Origin: Fontibacter flavus
GTDB lineage: Bacteria > Bacteroidota > Bacteroidia > Cytophagales > Cyclobacteriaceae
Direction of reading: 5' to 3'
Assembly (NCBI RefSeq): GCF_042432905.1
Contig: NZ_JBHLWI010000028.1
Span: 129,993 to 193,992 of the forward strand
DNA: 64,000 nt
Shown here one piece after another: positions 17,242 through 24,637 of this stretch. Positions within the stretch are counted from its first letter, which is position 1. Each line of letters begins with the position of its first letter. The notes beneath the pieces were generated by a model, which did not search any database, had not been told where the DNA came from, and saw nothing but the letters and a program-made list of their open reading frames with translations. A program made the translations under genes and the position numbers.

Positions 17242-17640
17242 CTATTTCAATGATTTAACAGATTTTAATTTCTTGTTCTCTACTTCAAAATATAAAGGTG
17301 TCTTTCTATTTTCTGAAAACTCAATTAATTCTAAAAACAAGTTTTCATCATAAGTGATTTGCCATGAAATCCAATCTTTGGTTTCATCTACATAACTAAA
17401 ATCTAACAGTGAAGCCTTTTTCGTATGAGAAAATATAAGGCCATAGTATTCATTTGGGTTTCTCTTTCCATAAATAATTTGATCAATGCAATTATTGCAA
17501 TCAAGATTGGAAGTGACTATTAGGTTATAAGATTGATCATCAATGTCTAATTGTGATGAATAGGTTTGAAAATCAGAATGCTTACAGCTTTGAAAGATCA
17601 TTAAAGCTCCAAGTAAGCACGTCAATTGAATATTCTTCAT
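17242..17640 (-). CDS. Small CxxC lipoprotein, cassette C third gene
   Basis: A 132-residue protein with lipobox FQSC at Cys19 and a conserved-looking redox-type motif DCNNC near residue 50, set after a predicted beta strand (YNLIVTSNLDCNNC), as in thioredoxin-like folds. It is short for a full thioredoxin domain. Its first 59 bases overlap the 3' end of the cassette C propeller gene in another frame, implying tight coupling. A role in thiol chemistry of the Cys-containing peptide would fit, but that is speculation. Confidence 0.72.
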   Translation of the reverse strand: MKNIQLTCLLGALMIFQSCKHSDFQTYSSQLDIDDQSYNLIVTSNLDCNNCIDQIIYGKRNPNEYYGLIFSHTKKASLLDFSYVDETKDWISWQITYDENLFLELIEFSENRKTPLYFEVENKKLKSVKSLK

Positions 17641-18763
17641 CTTGGTTTTCTCTATTAAAGTAAAGGTTACCGTTTTGATCTATATGAATGAAGTTAATAT
17701 ATTCTTCAGGCAGTATAAATTCCTTCCATTTATATTCAATTTGTTGATTTAGATCAACAAATTGAATGATATACTCATGCTTTGGACCGGAATTATTAAA
17801 GGTATTTAAATCCTTGTAATTGAAATTACCTGAGTTTAAAGCTTTCCTTCCTACCCTTATAAAAAATGTCTGATCTTCCGTAAGAAACATGTTTTTTGAT
17901 GCCAAGTAAAAATCATTCTTATTATGAAACACTTCTAAATAGTGGTTTGACAAAAATTCATCTTGATACATTCCAAATTTCACTCCTACTGCCTCTTTAT
18001 TTAGTTTTCCAGAATATGGAATAACTCTATAATCTTCAGACTCTTCAGAAAAGATATAAATATTAGGGTCTAGAGGAAAAGTTACAAAAAACTCATTTTT
18101 ATGCAATAGAAAATATGGTACTTCATTTCCCCAGAATAGATTTTCTCTGTAGGGGCTTTCATTGGGGTATTTAAAAAGTGGCTTATATTCGCCCGAATTT
18201 AAGTTGATTTTTGCGGCAAGAAAGGTGTTTTCGAAATAGTCTTTTTGGCTGGAGAAGTAATTTTTATTACTGGCTGTTAAAGTTATGTATGGATCAGAAT
18301 CTAAGATTTGAAAATTAATGATTTGGTTTCTAGAGCCAGCTATGGAGACATTTCCTCCTGTTAATTTCAAAATATTCCAAGAGTTTCTGATTTCTAAATC
18401 TTTATCTAATAATAGAAGGTTTCCAAACCCTGATTCTAATACGAATATTGAATCTTCATTGACTGGGAGTAAATGACCTATATAACTAAGGTCTATTTCA
18501 TTTTCTCCATTTTGAAACCGATTGGATTTGAGTAGATTTCCCTGACTGTCAAATTTAAAAACAACTGCTTTTAGAATATCATAGCCGTAGATCAAAGAAT
18601 CATTAAAGTTTTTAAATTCTATATTATGAATTGAAAATATTTCGTTTTCCAAACGAATTGTGCCGATTAATGAAAAATCAAATTCCTCATAATCTACTCC
18701 TTCTTTTGAGCAGCTTGTTACGAAAATTATTAGAAGAAAAAATGTTAAACGACTGACTTTCAT
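17582..18763 (-). CDS. 6-bladed beta-propeller lipoprotein, cassette C
   Basis: The start at 18763 (MKVSRLTFFLLIIFVTSCSKEG) gives lipobox VTSC at Cys18 and 393 residues. An ATG three codons earlier is also possible. Repeated strands such as AVVFKFDSQGNLL and LLLLDKDLEIRNSW are typical propeller blades of the DUF5128-like family. Predicted cell-surface or periplasmic lipoprotein; ligand unknown. It follows peptide C by about 108 bases containing a perfect 12 bp hairpin, and overlaps the CxxC lipoprotein gene downstream. Confidence 0.83.
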   Translation of the reverse strand: MKVSRLTFFLLIIFVTSCSKEGVDYEEFDFSLIGTIRLENEIFSIHNIEFKNFNDSLIYGYDILKAVVFKFDSQGNLLKSNRFQNGENEIDLSYIGHLLPVNEDSIFVLESGFGNLLLLDKDLEIRNSWNILKLTGGNVSIAGSRNQIINFQILDSDPYITLTASNKNYFSSQKDYFENTFLAAKINLNSGEYKPLFKYPNESPYRENLFWGNEVPYFLLHKNEFFVTFPLDPNIYIFSEESEDYRVIPYSGKLNKEAVGVKFGMYQDEFLSNHYLEVFHNKNDFYLASKNMFLTEDQTFFIRVGRKALNSGNFNYKDLNTFNNSGPKHEYIIQFVDLNQQIEYKWKEFILPEEYINFIHIDQNGNLYFNRENQDEEYSIDVLTWSFNDLSKL

Positions 18764-18824
18764 TTTAAACAAAACCTTGAAATAAGTAAGTTAATTTTTT
18801 GATATTCGGAAGTTGGGACATAGT

Positions 18825-18854
18825 AAGGGTTTACTTATGTCTAAGTAAACCCTT
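18825..18854 (-). promoter_or_regulatory. RNA hairpin between peptide C and its propeller
   Basis: AAGGGTTTACTT and AAGTAAACCCTT form a perfect 12 bp stem with a 6 base loop. No T-tract follows, so it is better read as an mRNA stability or processing element than a strict terminator. Confidence 0.6.
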
Positions 18855-18871
18855 TTATTTTATAAAATATC

Positions 18872-19084
18872 TTATATGCATGTTAAAACAAAACACGAAC
18901 CCGTTGGATCACATGAAATACATCTTGTGCCAATTTTTTTTCCAGCCTCATTTACAATATCTTCTTCGACTGCCCGGTATAGTGTAGGATCACCATCACC
19001 CGGAAGTGATTCGTCATTCGCTAATAAATGCCCACCATAAATGGTCAGCGTTAGGAGAAATAAAGAAATTAACAATTTTTTCAT
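18872..19084 (-). CDS. Small secreted Cys-containing peptide, cassette C
   Basis: A 70-residue product with signal MKKLLISLFLLTLTIYGG and probable cleavage near LLA/NDESL. The mature part, about 47 residues, opens with NDESLPGDGDP and ends with four Cys in the pattern RCISCDP...SCFVLTC. The opening resembles those of the peptides at 53839, 23427 and 21422. It is preceded by leader C and followed by a hairpin and a propeller lipoprotein. No enzyme motif is present; probably an exported structural or signalling peptide. Confidence 0.72.
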   Translation of the reverse strand: MKKLLISLFLLTLTIYGGHLLANDESLPGDGDPTLYRAVEEDIVNEAGKKIGTRCISCDPTGSCFVLTCI

Positions 19085-19119
19085 CTTTGATTTAATTTAA
19101 GTTTTCAAATTACAGCCTG

Positions 19120-19260
19120 ATTTTCAAGCAGTAAAAAAATTCTTACCGGTAAAAACTAATTCTTCACTAATCAAAAAAAAATGGCTTAGTTGTCAAGTTT
19201 TAAACTAAAAAATATTTCCATTCAATTATTAACCTGCTGATTTACAGGGAGAAAAAAATA
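19120..19260 (-). promoter_or_regulatory. Repeated leader element, copy C
   Basis: The shortest minus-strand copy: T-tract of 9, 14 bases, TAGTTTTT, and core palindrome TTACCGGTAA (19143-19152). The upstream part is more diverged, with AAAACTTGACAACTAAG still readable. The rest of the 372 bp gap (to 19457) holds no gene. A weak CCCGA/TCGGG hairpin near 19410-19430 may end the cassette D transcript. Confidence 0.68.
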
Positions 19261-19456
19261 AAATTAAATTAAATAATGTTTCAAGTGGTGATTGCCAATT
19301 GTTTACGATTTAGTGATGCTATTTGAAATATAGTAAACGAACAGTTATTAAAGTAGAAAAAGGATACTTTTTTGTCAAAAAACAGTTCGATTATTTTATG
19401 AACCACAACCTGTCCCGAAAGTCGGGGAAAGTGATAAAAGTGAAAAGAAGACAAAT

Positions 19457-20215
19457 CTACAAGTCTTTTACCAGCCTGATACCCAAACAACAGAGTGGCC
19501 TATCTATCGCAACTGGTATATTGGCTACCTTTCCGATTTCGCATGAACTTTTTGAATCGACGAAAGAACCGCCCACTATTCTGAACTCGCCGGGTTTCAA
19601 ACTGGAATACACCAATTCACTGGCATTGCCGGCAAGGTCATAAATTCCCAATTCATTCGGTTTTTTTGTGCCTACCGTTTCCGGGAAATAATTATCCGTA
19701 TTTGCCTCATACCAAGCCACATCTCTTATTTTATTACTCCCAGGATACTGAAAAGGATAATCAGATTTGCCTGCAGTAGCGGCATGTACCCATTCATTGT
19801 AAGTAGGAATACGTTTGCCTGCCCATTTGGCATAAGCAAGGACATCCTCCGGTGCCATAGCCAGTACAGGCGTGTTTTGAAGTGATTCCTCCAAGGCCAT
19901 ATCCAGTCCAATATTTTTTTTGGCATAGTATGCATGTGTTCTCCAAGTTTCATGTTCTGTCAGTGCCCACTGATTGCCAGGTACAGTCCTCATTGTCCCA
20001 CCTATCTTTTCAGCTACGGTAACGTAACCTGTTGCTTTGACAAATTCATGAAACTCGGCAATGGTGACTTCATATTTGTCCATGTAAAATGATTTGATTT
20101 TGTCATTTCCAGGTATCAATACCATGCCTTTGGGAATATCAACGCTCTGCTGACTACTCATGGCTAAAGGGAAGAGCAAAGCGAATTGGAAAAGGATAAA
20201 AAGATTAGTTTTCAT
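19457..20215 (-). CDS. Secreted formylglycine-enzyme (SUMF1/FGE)-fold protein, cassette D third gene
   Basis: A 252-residue protein with signal MKTNLFILFQFALLFPLAMS. FGE-sulfatase motifs run in order: GMVLIPG (30-36), MDKYEVTIAEF (45-55), AYAKWAGKRIPTYNEW (127-142), ELGIYDLAGNASELV (188-202), RIVGGSF (212-218) and LGIRLVK at the end. Family enzymes convert a Cys to formylglycine with two Cys residues after the GGS motif. Here the first of these positions is Asp220 and only Cys225 remains, so catalysis of that type looks unlikely. Many Bacteroidota members (GldK-like) are structural. It overlaps the cassette D propeller by 11 bases. Confidence 0.85.
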   Translation of the reverse strand: MKTNLFILFQFALLFPLAMSSQQSVDIPKGMVLIPGNDKIKSFYMDKYEVTIAEFHEFVKATGYVTVAEKIGGTMRTVPGNQWALTEHETWRTHAYYAKKNIGLDMALEESLQNTPVLAMAPEDVLAYAKWAGKRIPTYNEWVHAATAGKSDYPFQYPGSNKIRDVAWYEANTDNYFPETVGTKKPNELGIYDLAGNASELVYSSLKPGEFRIVGGSFVDSKSSCEIGKVANIPVAIDRPLCCLGIRLVKDL

Positions 20216-21368
20216 AGATGCATAAGATAAATTTTCGTGTTTTATCCCTGAAACCTGGAACCATTTCTTCTATTTTTCTTAGATAATCTTCATGCCCGAC
20301 CTCATTCAGATAAATTTCAAAAAACTCATCATTGAATAATTTCATGACCTTCCTGTCATCAATTTCCAGATGAGGCAATAATGGCATATTGATATTGCTG
20401 TCAAATAAGGTATTGGCGAGGTTAAACTTTCCGTTTTTTTTATCCCAAACGCCCCATCTTGTTAGTGATCCTGATTTGACCAATAGCAAGAAATCGAGGT
20501 TTTCAGTCTCCAGGTAATTATCTGCAAAAGCCAATTCATTTTTATCTGCCAATAGATCCATAAACTGATTCAATGTTTCTTTTTCATAGAGGTTATTGGT
20601 TGGAGCCAAAGCCTGTAGAAGAATCTCTTTCTCCAAATTTCCTTTTTTTTGGAATATATGGATCCTATTACCAAAAGCACGGGCAAAAACCACCTTGCCT
20701 GTTTGGAAAGTAAGTGGTTTTTCTCCTGTAATGTTGTATTTCAATCCCACTGGGACAGGTAGGTGCTCGGCAATAATTTCCATAGAAGACAATTGGAGGG
20801 CCGTGACCATACGCTCATCCTTCATTTGTGCATAGGAGGGAGAGGGCAGGGTATGGAGATAGATGAGGTCATTACCTGCATAGGCGATATAATTGAAAAA
20901 CCTGTTTTCAGGAAGGGAAATATCCCTTATAAATTCACCGATAGTGCTAAACTCAAATAATTTTCTGCCATAGGCCCCGAGAACCAACAAGGTCTTGGTA
21001 TCAAAATTATAAGTTAGGTCTTCAAGGTCTGGTATTTCACCGGGCCCATTTCCCCCAATGGGTATTTCAGCGACAAAATTTCCTGTCTCCTCAAAAATAA
21101 AAATGCCATTCCCAAGTTCAGCATCCATTATAAAATACAACCCATCTCCTGCTAAAATTTTATCTGCTTGATAAAGTTCCAGTTCCTCCGGCACATCTAA
21201 AAGGATATAAGTTGATTTATCAAAAAAAGGCAAAATGTCAAATTGATCTGTTTCTATGAACTTGCCAAAATTCCTGACTTCAATGATTTCGCCCTCATTT
21301 TGATCGTTTTGAGAGCTACAGGATAGCTGTAGGACAAGGATCCAAGATAATATTATATACTTCTTCAT
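20205..21368 (-). CDS. 6-bladed beta-propeller lipoprotein, cassette D
   Basis: A 387-residue lipoprotein (lipobox QLSC at Cys17). The order of strands, including GIFIFEETGNFVAEIPIGGNGPGEI near residues 83-107 and LLVLGAYGRKLFEFSTIGEFI, is the typical 6-bladed propeller pattern in which each blade reports a value and a turn. GGNGPGE is a frequent motif in this family. Predicted surface or periplasmic binding protein; ligand unknown. It lies downstream of peptide D and overlaps the FGE-fold gene. Confidence 0.86.
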   Translation of the reverse strand: MKKYIILSWILVLQLSCSSQNDQNEGEIIEVRNFGKFIETDQFDILPFFDKSTYILLDVPEELELYQADKILAGDGLYFIMDAELGNGIFIFEETGNFVAEIPIGGNGPGEIPDLEDLTYNFDTKTLLVLGAYGRKLFEFSTIGEFIRDISLPENRFFNYIAYAGNDLIYLHTLPSPSYAQMKDERMVTALQLSSMEIIAEHLPVPVGLKYNITGEKPLTFQTGKVVFARAFGNRIHIFQKKGNLEKEILLQALAPTNNLYEKETLNQFMDLLADKNELAFADNYLETENLDFLLLVKSGSLTRWGVWDKKNGKFNLANTLFDSNINMPLLPHLEIDDRKVMKLFNDEFFEIYLNEVGHEDYLRKIEEMVPGFRDKTRKFILCIYEN

Positions 21369-21386
21369 TTCATTTATTCAAAAAAA

Positions 21387-21414
21387 GATGCACCGCTAAT
21401 TAAAGCGATGCATC
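21387..21414 (-). terminator. Attenuator-like hairpin between peptide D and its propeller
   Basis: On the minus strand GATGCA-CGCT pairs across a 6 base loop with AGCG-TGCATC (one mismatch), and TTTTTTT follows directly. The hairpin and T-tract end about 12 bases before the propeller ATG. It has the form of an intrinsic terminator inside the operon and should lower propeller expression relative to the peptide. Confidence 0.6.
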
Positions 21415-21421
21415 CGATCAT

Positions 21422-21679
21422 TTAGTTACATTTGGTTTTGTTGCATGCTGCTTCGAAAGCTGCTTTGCATGCAGTTTTTTCTCCAAAGCCTACCTCAACA
21501 CTTACCGAAGGTCCACTGGAACTATACCCAAATTTAAGCTTGGGAGACTTAACACAAAATACTTGTTTTGGTCCATTTCCACCATCAGGATCTTCTAACT
21601 TTTCCTGTGCCATTCCTGAATAGGGTATTGAGGCAATCATACATAATGCAATAGTTAAAATTGCGGTTAATTTTTTCAT
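21422..21679 (-). CDS. Small secreted Cys-containing peptide, cassette D
   Basis: An 85-residue product with signal MKKLTAILTIALCMIASIPYSGMA and likely cleavage before QEKLEDPDGG. The mature part, about 60 residues, has four Cys: VFCVK, TACKAAF, AACNK and KCN near the end. The mature opening QEKLEDPD matches the pattern of sister peptides. It has leader D upstream and an attenuator-like hairpin downstream. Function unknown. Confidence 0.74.
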   Translation of the reverse strand: MKKLTAILTIALCMIASIPYSGMAQEKLEDPDGGNGPKQVFCVKSPKLKFGYSSSGPSVSVEVGFGEKTACKAAFEAACNKTKCN

Positions 21680-21699
21680 ATAAAAATAGGTTTTGTTAA

Positions 21700-22080
21700 A
21701 ACAATACCCACCAACCTTTGGTGAGTTGAATTAAATATTACCGGTAAAAACTAATTCTCTGCTAAGTAAAAAAAAAAGAGACTTAGCTGTCAAGTTTTAA
21801 ACTATGGAACCTTTTTATTTAGTTATTAACATATTGATTTTCAGCGAGAATTAATTTACTTATTAAAACCATAAAATTCTTTAATAAATTGAATATCAGG
21901 TGGTTGTGATTATAAGTCAAAGTACTGAAAACATCTATGAACGGATTAATATGATGGTTGAATCGCCGGATATTGTCAAAAGGTGTATCGGAAGCGTCAA
22001 ACAGTATGTGAAAATGATTCACCTTGTTGTCTTGTTGATTTTGTGGTCTTAAAAGTTGCAAAAGGGAACAAAAGAAAGAT
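21700..22080 (-). promoter_or_regulatory. Repeated leader element, copy D
   Basis: Minus strand: T-tract of 10, 14 bases, TAGTTTTT, core TTACCGGTAA (21738-21747). The upstream portion is homologous to copies A, B and E, and its far end to copy B. A 121-codon minus-strand open frame crosses it, but copy B does not keep that frame open, so I treat the region as non-coding. Confidence 0.7.
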
Positions 22081-22216
22081 AATAGAATTTTATCACTGTC
22101 CGATGTAAGTCTTTTTGAAAAACTTTTCCGGAATGCCAATGTCTGTAAAATCAGTGAACCCTTGAGTATGCCGCATGCACTCAAGAGTTCGCTGTTTCGA
22201 GAATATTTTCCTGGGT

Positions 22217-23365
22217 TTATTTCAGACTAATTTTAATCAAAATTAAATTATCTGGATCGTCAAACACTTCTGGATTCTTCCTCACGAATCCTGATATTTT
22301 TGATTCTTGATATTTGGCTGCCTCATTTAGGTTTTCAAACTGTTCCATTAATTGTTGACTTCTGAATCTGTAGTAAATAGCATCTTCTGATGCTGACCAT
22401 GGAATCGAATTAAAATTAAAGCCGTCAAGATCATTATTAATCGAATTGAATTGATCCACAAGATTAAGTTGATGGTCAAATATCAGATAATTTCCTTCTT
22501 TGTTTTCAGGTTGGACATAAATCCAGATTCTATCTTTGGTGATAAAATAGTTGTTAATACTGAAAACCAGGTTATTTTCTATTGCATAATTTATTTGATC
22601 TTGAATATTATCAAATCTTGCCCAGTCATCAGGTTTGAAGTTATATTTTCCAAAGTCTAACTTGATTAGGTTTTTAAAATTCCCATTTCCATCAAATAGA
22701 ACCAATTCATTGCTATAGGGCAATAAAAAATAAAAGGTATTTAATCTTTTATCAAATATAAATCTGTTGATTCCTTTAAAGAGTTTGTGTTCCAGCCAAG
22801 GTGCAATATCAAAGAAACCTTGGATCTGTCCAGAATCATCTAATCGAATAATTCTGTATCCAATATCAGAGTTGTTATTAGTGGAAAACAACGAAAAGTT
22901 GTCACCACGTATGAAAGGTCCACGAGTCAGTGTGAGGTTTTTTTCTTGCAAAGGTTTTCCTTCAAAATCAAATCCTATTAATTTTTTAAGTTTTGAATCT
23001 TTTATCCAAACAGTATCATTGTGAACTGAAAAATCATCTAGCGTCATATTCTGAAATGGCCCTTCGCCTTCCTCACCTATGGTATTTAAAAAGTTTCCTG
23101 AAAGGTCGAACACGAACACTTTTTCACTGAAGTTTTCCTCAATAAATATTAAATTGTCCGTGAAAAACATTTTGTTAGGTCTGGCTAAAATTTGTTGTTC
23201 CCCTGTTTTGAACCATATGTATTCGATGTCTGTAGCAAGTTCACTTAAATTTATATTTCCAGTGATATCAAGGTCTACTGAAATCTTTTCATTGTCAAAT
23301 ATTTGTTCTTTTTTGTCTATACAAGAAAAAACCAGAAGTAAGCTTAATAAGGAAATTGTTTTCAT
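22217..23365 (-). CDS. 6-bladed beta-propeller lipoprotein, cassette E
   Basis: A 382-residue lipoprotein (lipobox VFSC at Cys15). Characteristic stretches include KVFVFDLSGNFLNTIGEEGEGP (about residues 82-103) and LIGFDFEGKPLQEKNL, which match the VFDxxGxFLxxIGxxGEGP blade of DUF5128-like propellers. Predicted exported binding protein with unknown ligand. It is separated from peptide E by 61 bases that contain a perfect 17 bp inverted repeat. Confidence 0.87.
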   Translation of the reverse strand: MKTISLLSLLLVFSCIDKKEQIFDNEKISVDLDITGNINLSELATDIEYIWFKTGEQQILARPNKMFFTDNLIFIEENFSEKVFVFDLSGNFLNTIGEEGEGPFQNMTLDDFSVHNDTVWIKDSKLKKLIGFDFEGKPLQEKNLTLTRGPFIRGDNFSLFSTNNNSDIGYRIIRLDDSGQIQGFFDIAPWLEHKLFKGINRFIFDKRLNTFYFLLPYSNELVLFDGNGNFKNLIKLDFGKYNFKPDDWARFDNIQDQINYAIENNLVFSINNYFITKDRIWIYVQPENKEGNYLIFDHQLNLVDQFNSINNDLDGFNFNSIPWSASEDAIYYRFRSQQLMEQFENLNEAAKYQESKISGFVRKNPEVFDDPDNLILIKISLK

Positions 23366-23380
23366 TAATGTACAGATTAA

Positions 23381-23416
23381 TGAAGAGTTGGATTTAATTT
23401 TAAATCCAACTCTTCA
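23381..23416 (-). promoter_or_regulatory. Long RNA hairpin between peptide E and its propeller
   Basis: Positions 23381-23397 and 23400-23416 are a perfect 17 bp inverted repeat (arm TGAAGAGTTGGATTTAA) with the inner pairs forming the loop. It ends about 16 bases before the propeller ATG, so it could also affect ribosome access. Confidence 0.65.
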
Positions 23417-23426
23417 ACTTCTAAAA

Positions 23427-23630
23427 TCAGCATTTTACAGGTTGAGAACAGCCCCTATGGTCATAATCAACACAATCCCAAATCCATCTTCCTGATTCAC
23501 ATTGAAAAGGTTCTTGTTGTTTGTGATATTCATCTGATGGTTCTAGTGATTCTTGTCCTATTGAAACTCCAAAGGTTCCAATTGATAAACAAATGAATAA
23601 TAACAAGAATCTAAGTGTCATAATTCTCAA
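23427..23630 (-). CDS. Small secreted Cys-containing peptide, cassette E
   Basis: A 67-residue product. Either the first ATG or the one three codons later gives a good signal (LRFLLLFICLSIGTFGVSIG). The mature part opens QESLEPSDEYHK and has four Cys (QCES, WDCVD, GCSQ, terminal KC) with several aromatic residues (RWIWDC). The opening is close to those of the peptides at 21422, 18872 and 53839. It is preceded by leader E and followed by the 17 bp hairpin and a propeller gene. Confidence 0.72.
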   Translation of the reverse strand: MRIMTLRFLLLFICLSIGTFGVSIGQESLEPSDEYHKQQEPFQCESGRWIWDCVDYDHRGCSQPVKC

Positions 23631-23654
23631 ATTTAGTTTAAAGATTATTTTCTA

Positions 23655-23930
23655 TATTAGAATTAAAAGTTTACCGGTAAAAACTAATTCTTGTGTAAGT
23701 AAAAAAAACGACTTAGTTGTCAAGTTTTACTCTATAAAATGTTTCTAATTTGCTGTTAACCCGCTGAATATCAGGGAGAATAATTTTACTTTTGAAATCC
23801 ATAAAATTTTTTAATAAATTGAATACCAAGTACTTATAATCTTAAGGTGATTTTCTGAAAAAGATCAAGAAACTGTTTCTTCGTGTGGGTGAAGTACTGA
23901 TTTTGATTGAAATTAAATGACTACCTCAGT
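23655..23930 (-). promoter_or_regulatory. Repeated leader element, copy E
   Basis: Minus strand: T-tract of 8, 14 bases, TAGTTTTT, and TTTACCGGTAAA (23670-23681). The upstream 100 bp is almost identical to copies A and B. Beyond it the homology fades. Confidence 0.7.
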
Positions 23931-23960
23931 AAATGAATTTAACACCCCTCAAATATAATG

Positions 23961-24212
23961 TCATAGTTTATATGAGATAAGATTAGCTTTCCCATCGTCA
24001 AAATACGCAATAACCTTACTATTGTCCGGTGAAACAGAAATAATTGAAACAGTCCTGTCCAGATTTAACTCTTTTATAGGATTGCCATCCCAATCAAACA
24101 CATAAATCTTATTCGATCCATCAATACTTTGTGAATATTTTTCACCTGAATGAAGAGCGTAAATATATTTTTCATTTACTGAAATACTCAGAAACCCATG
24201 ATTATTCTCATT
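23961..24212 (-). pseudogene. Truncated TolB-like/BF3164-type propeller, 3' remnant
   Basis: The last 80 or so codons of an open frame ending at 23961 read as the final blades of a propeller (KIYVFDWDGNPIKELNLD, then IISVSPDNSKVIAYFDDG), close to BF3164-type proteins. The frame upstream of about 24212 runs into the 3' end of the peptide remnant, and about 270 N-terminal residues with signal peptide are missing. It is most likely the remains of a sixth cassette. Confidence 0.6.
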
Positions 24213-24273
24213 TTTTCGAAATTTTAATAAGAAAGCCAGAAAATATTCCAGCTTTCTAAAAATGAATACAGTT

Positions 24274-24498
24274 TTAAGAATCACAAGGCTTAGGTTCGGC
24301 ATAATATATATCTACACCTCCCGGAACTAGAATTCTTACACATTCTATTTCATCATTTGGTCTGGAGCAATCCACGCACGGAGTTTGAGTTTGAGCTGAT
24401 GTCAAAAATGGGAATGTGGAAAGTCCAAGGATGACCAAAAATAGAATTTTAGTTTTTAACTTTTTAGTTAATAAAATTTTAACATATTGATATTCAAT
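24274..24498 (-). pseudogene. Cys-containing peptide gene remnant without start codon
   Basis: The minus-strand frame encodes a signal-like segment (KILFLVILGLSTFPFLTSAQ) and a mature part with five Cys (PCVDCSRPNDEIEC, then CDS at the end), like its neighbours. No ATG is in frame; the frame is closed by a stop at 24499. The bases just upstream resemble only the distal part of leader D (AACATATTGATATTCA on the plus strand), so a deletion seems to have removed the promoter, palindrome and start codon. Confidence 0.5.
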
Positions 24499-24550
24499 CT
24501 ATTAAAATTGCGTATTTATAGGGTGTGACTTTCCAGTTTTTGTAGGTGAA

Positions 24551-24581
24551 CAACAAAAAATCCCCGACCATGGCCGGGGAT
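24551..24581 (-). terminator. Intrinsic terminator after htpG
   Basis: Minus strand: ATCCCCGGCCA/TGGTCGGGGAT stem followed by TTTTTTG. Strong GC stem about 55 bases after the htpG stop. Confidence 0.85.
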
Positions 24582-24637
24582 AGGGTAATTCAACCCTTCA
24601 AGGGTTTTGGCCCATTAGAGGGTTATTTTGAATTGAT

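Noticed and set aside
19323..19643. 106-codon plus-strand frame across the end of the FGE-fold gene
   Set aside because: Its second half is antisense to conserved FGE motifs, and no start signal is visible.
14960..22060. Plus-strand frame in the distal leader half giving similar residues in copies A, B and D
   Set aside because: It is explained by ungapped DNA similarity. Stops lie just upstream in different places and there is no start codon or ribosome site.
21819..22184. 121-codon minus-strand open frame within leader D
   Set aside because: The homologous leader copies A, B and E do not keep the frame open, and no signal or family likeness is visible.
16332..23630. Peptides interpreted as RiPP precursors modified by the FGE-fold protein
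   Set aside because: All have Sec-type signal peptides, only one unit has the FGE-fold gene, and its Cys pair is incomplete. No radical-SAM, cyclase or peptidase-ABC gene is nearby.
14805..23930. Leaders interpreted as integron attC sites
   Set aside because: No integrase is present, the palindrome overlaps a promoter-like -7 box, and the elements keep a fixed position upstream of genes, not at cassette ends.
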